This document shows, one piece after another, positions 13,710-14,894 of a stretch of 14,894 nt of DNA. A model generated the notes under the pieces. The model saw nothing but the letters and a program-made list of their open reading frames with translations. It was not told where the DNA came from and searched no databases. The stretch is taken from positions 1 through 14,894 of the forward strand of contig DAOTUC010000096.1 in assembly GCA_034437315.1 (NCBI GenBank), given 5' to 3'. Every line of letters starts with the position of its first letter. The first letter of the stretch is position 1. The DNA is from DSAR01 sp034437315. GTDB taxonomy: Bacteria; Chloroflexota; Anaerolineae; B4-G1. Position numbers and translations under genes: made by a program.

Positions 13710-14375
13710 TTGAATGCACAGAAGTTAATTGCCAGGCACAGGCGGGGCGAGCTGGATTTCTCCGGCTGGGATCTGAAGGGCACCGCGCTGGACAGCGCCG
13801 ACCTACGTGAGATTTGTTTGAACGGCGCCAATCTGCACCGGGCCAGTTTGTGGTCGATTGATTTCAGCGGGGCTGATTTGCGGGCGGCTGTGTTGACCGA
13901 GACGAATCTGAACCAGGCGAAATTGGTGGAGGCGGATTTGCGCGGGGCGGACCTGCGACGGGCCAATCTCGCGGGCGCGGACCTCACCGGGGCCGACTTG
14001 CGGGGCGCCGACCTGCAAGAGGTCGACCTCCGGCGCGCTGGATTGGGCACGGCCATTCTCAACGAGGCGGACCTGAGCCGCGCCGACCTCCGGGGGGCTG
14101 ACCTGGAAGTCGCTTTCCTGCGCATGGCCTTCCTGGTCGAGGCGGCGCTGGACGGCGCGAATTTGCGCGGCGCCGATCTACGGGTGGCTAATCTGCGGAT
14201 GGCGACCTTGAAACGGGCGGACTTGACCGGCGCCTATCTGATCGGGGCGAATTTATCCCGCGCCGATCTGGTCGGCGTCAGCCTGTTGGGGGCCAAGGTC
14301 ACTCTGGAACAACTTGTCAGGGCCAAGTCGCTGGATGGGGCGGTGATGCCCGATGGATTCATACGTACAGGTTAG
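13710..14375 (+). CDS. Pentapeptide-repeat protein 2
   Basis: This 221-residue protein has an unbroken five-residue register from Phe17 to Leu192, about 36 pentapeptides of the A(D/N)LXX type, predicting one continuous quadrilateral beta-helix. The N-terminal cap MNAQKLIARHRRGELDFSG and the tail TLEQLVRAKSLDGAVMPDG are typical; the tail matches that of the protein at 8522. It begins with TTG, with AAGG (13698-13701) 8 bases upstream; no ATG or GTG fits the frame better. It lies 30 bases after the HExxH gene. Like the other pentapeptide gene, it is followed by a TTCGAC-GTCACATT-AGACTTC palindrome element. Function is unknown. Confidence 0.9.
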   Translation: MNAQKLIARHRRGELDFSGWDLKGTALDSADLREICLNGANLHRASLWSIDFSGADLRAAVLTETNLNQAKLVEADLRGADLRRANLAGADLTGADLRGADLQEVDLRRAGLGTAILNEADLSRADLRGADLEVAFLRMAFLVEAALDGANLRGADLRVANLRMATLKRADLTGAYLIGANLSRADLVGVSLLGAKVTLEQLVRAKSLDGAVMPDGFIRTG

Positions 14376-14409
14376 AACCTGCGGGAGGTTGCAAACGTCG
14401 GGTCATTAG

Positions 14410-14447
14410 TTCGACGTCACATTCGCCAACTCAGACTTCCGAAGTCT
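14410..14447 (+). repeat. Flank repeat with AGACTTC palindrome, copy 2
   Basis: TTCGAC (14410-14415), GTCACATT (14416-14423) and AGACTTCCGAAGTCT (14433-14447) repeat the order found at 9605-9637. The palindrome extends to 17 bases with the flanking C and G (14432-14448). Confidence 0.7.
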
Positions 14448-14504
14448 GGAAAGTGGCTTGGGGAGGCGTGAAAAGTCAGCTTTCGCAGGGTTTCCGTCGC
14501 TCAA

Positions 14505-14522
14505 CCGGATTGCAAAATCCGG
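14505..14522. promoter_or_regulatory. Dyad 1 upstream of ade (GGATT-N4-AATCC)
   Basis: CCGGATT and AATCCGG form a perfect 7-base dyad around GCAA. Its core GGATT-N4-AATCC recurs at 14533-14550 with a centre-to-centre spacing of 28 bases. It may be an upstream operator site. Confidence 0.55.
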
Positions 14523-14532
14523 CGTTGGAAAT

Positions 14533-14550
14533 GTGGATTTGACAATCCAC
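14533..14550. promoter_or_regulatory. Dyad 2 overlapping the ade -35 box
   Basis: GTGGATT and AATCCAC form a perfect 7-base dyad around TGAC. The -35 box TTGACA occupies its centre (14539-14544), the usual arrangement for a repressor operator. Confidence 0.6.
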
Positions 14551-14567
14551 TGTGAGCGTTTCATAAA
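14539..14567 (+). promoter_or_regulatory. Promoter of ade
   Basis: A perfect -35 TTGACA (14539-14544) is followed after 17 bases by CATAAA (14562-14567), four of six matches. Transcription would start near 14574, giving a leader of about 77 nt. The -35 lies within dyad 2. Confidence 0.6.
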
Positions 14568-14650
14568 ATCCCATCCAACGGACTCAGTGCCAACATCTCC
14601 ACGTCCTTGAGTTTAATCTGATCAGAACGCGAAAAGGAGGAAAGACGCCA

Positions 14651-14894
14651 ATGAAATTGCTCAACTTTTTACCGGTCGCCCGGGGAGACGAACCAGCCGA
14701 TCTACTCTTGCGCGACGGGCGGATCGTTAACGTCTTCACTGGCGAGATTATCAACGCCGACGTCGCCATCTCCGGCGACACGATCGTGGGCGTGGGCGCC
14801 GATTATGAGGCGGAGGCGACGATCGATCTGGGCGGACGCTACGTCACCCCCGGCCTCATCGACGCTCACGTGCACATTGAGTCCTCGATGGTCG
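14651..14894 (+). CDS. ade: Adenine deaminase, N-terminal part (runs off window)
   Basis: Only the first 81 codons are present. The reading frame gives LPVARGDEPADLLLRDGRI, then DVAISGDTIVGVG, and PGLIDAHVHIESSMV at the edge. The last carries the HxH metal site in the form HVHIESSM that is typical of adenine deaminases, which convert adenine to hypoxanthine and ammonia. AAGGAGG (14634-14640) is 10 bases upstream of the ATG. It has its own promoter with two dyads. The rest of the amidohydrolase domain and the C-terminal domain lie outside the window, so intactness cannot be judged. Confidence 0.88.
   Translation, partial: MKLLNFLPVARGDEPADLLLRDGRIVNVFTGEIINADVAISGDTIVGVGADYEAEATIDLGGRYVTPGLIDAHVHIESSMV

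Noticed and set aside
8522..14375. Pentapeptide proteins as Qnr/MfpA-type gyrase protection
   Set aside because: The repeat fold is shared by many unrelated pentapeptide proteins, and nothing specific to gyrase-protecting members was seen.
1..14894. tRNA, rRNA or transposase genes
   Set aside because: No cloverleaf, rRNA-like segment or transposase motif was recognised on either strand by reading; a covariance-model scan could not be run.

Overview
The window is GC-rich bacterial chromosome, densely packed with genes. An RNase J of the bacterial type, a lipoprotein with a DUF5107-like domain and a long Pro/Thr/Ser linker, a PAS-class III cyclase next to a lone receiver protein, two large pentapeptide-repeat proteins and a multi-OB-fold membrane protein together suggest a Chloroflexota (Anaerolineae-like) genome. 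That placement is an inference from gene content; there is no rRNA or other marker here. No rRNA, tRNA, CRISPR array, transposase, phage or plasmid gene was seen.

Layout. 1-128 is the truncated end of a 151-bp inverted-repeat element (copy A). 167-1531 (+) encodes an SsnA-type amidohydrolase, which meets RNase J (1534-3183, -) tail to tail. dUTPase (3351-3788, -) lies upstream of RNase J. Between them are a good promoter and, after it, an intrinsic-terminator hairpin that any RNase J transcript must cross. Repeat copy B (3886-4036) follows, then a two-gene minus-strand unit: receiver-only response regulator (5157-5531) followed by PAS-adenylate cyclase (4103-5116). Divergent from it is a plus-strand run: homoserine dehydrogenase (5765-6802), lipoprotein (6821-8491) and pentapeptide-repeat protein 1 (8522-9502). 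A 352-bp gene-free stretch full of inverted repeats ends in repeat copy C (9855-10005, with an 8-bp target duplication). A PAP2 phosphatase (10038-10937, +) converges on a zinc-ribbon/five-OB-fold membrane protein (10946-12640, -). Copy D (12728-12878, also with an 8-bp duplication) separates that gene from a plus-strand pair: an HExxH protein (13104-13679) and pentapeptide-repeat protein 2 (13710-14375). The window ends in the first 81 codons of adenine deaminase (14651 onward), preceded by a promoter whose -35 box lies inside one of two matching dyads.

How the genes fit together. Most are housekeeping: purine salvage or catabolism at the two ends (SsnA-like protein, adenine deaminase), nucleotide-pool cleaning (dUTPase), RNA decay (RNase J), threonine/methionine synthesis (homoserine dehydrogenase) and cAMP signalling (receiver plus cyclase). 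They do not form one pathway. The least explained material is a family of almost identical 151-bp non-coding mobile elements (four copies in 13 kb) sitting at gene 5' ends, the hairpin leader of RNase J, the dyad operator of adenine deaminase, the shared 3'-flank palindromes of the two pentapeptide genes, and the zinc-ribbon/OB-fold protein of unknown role.
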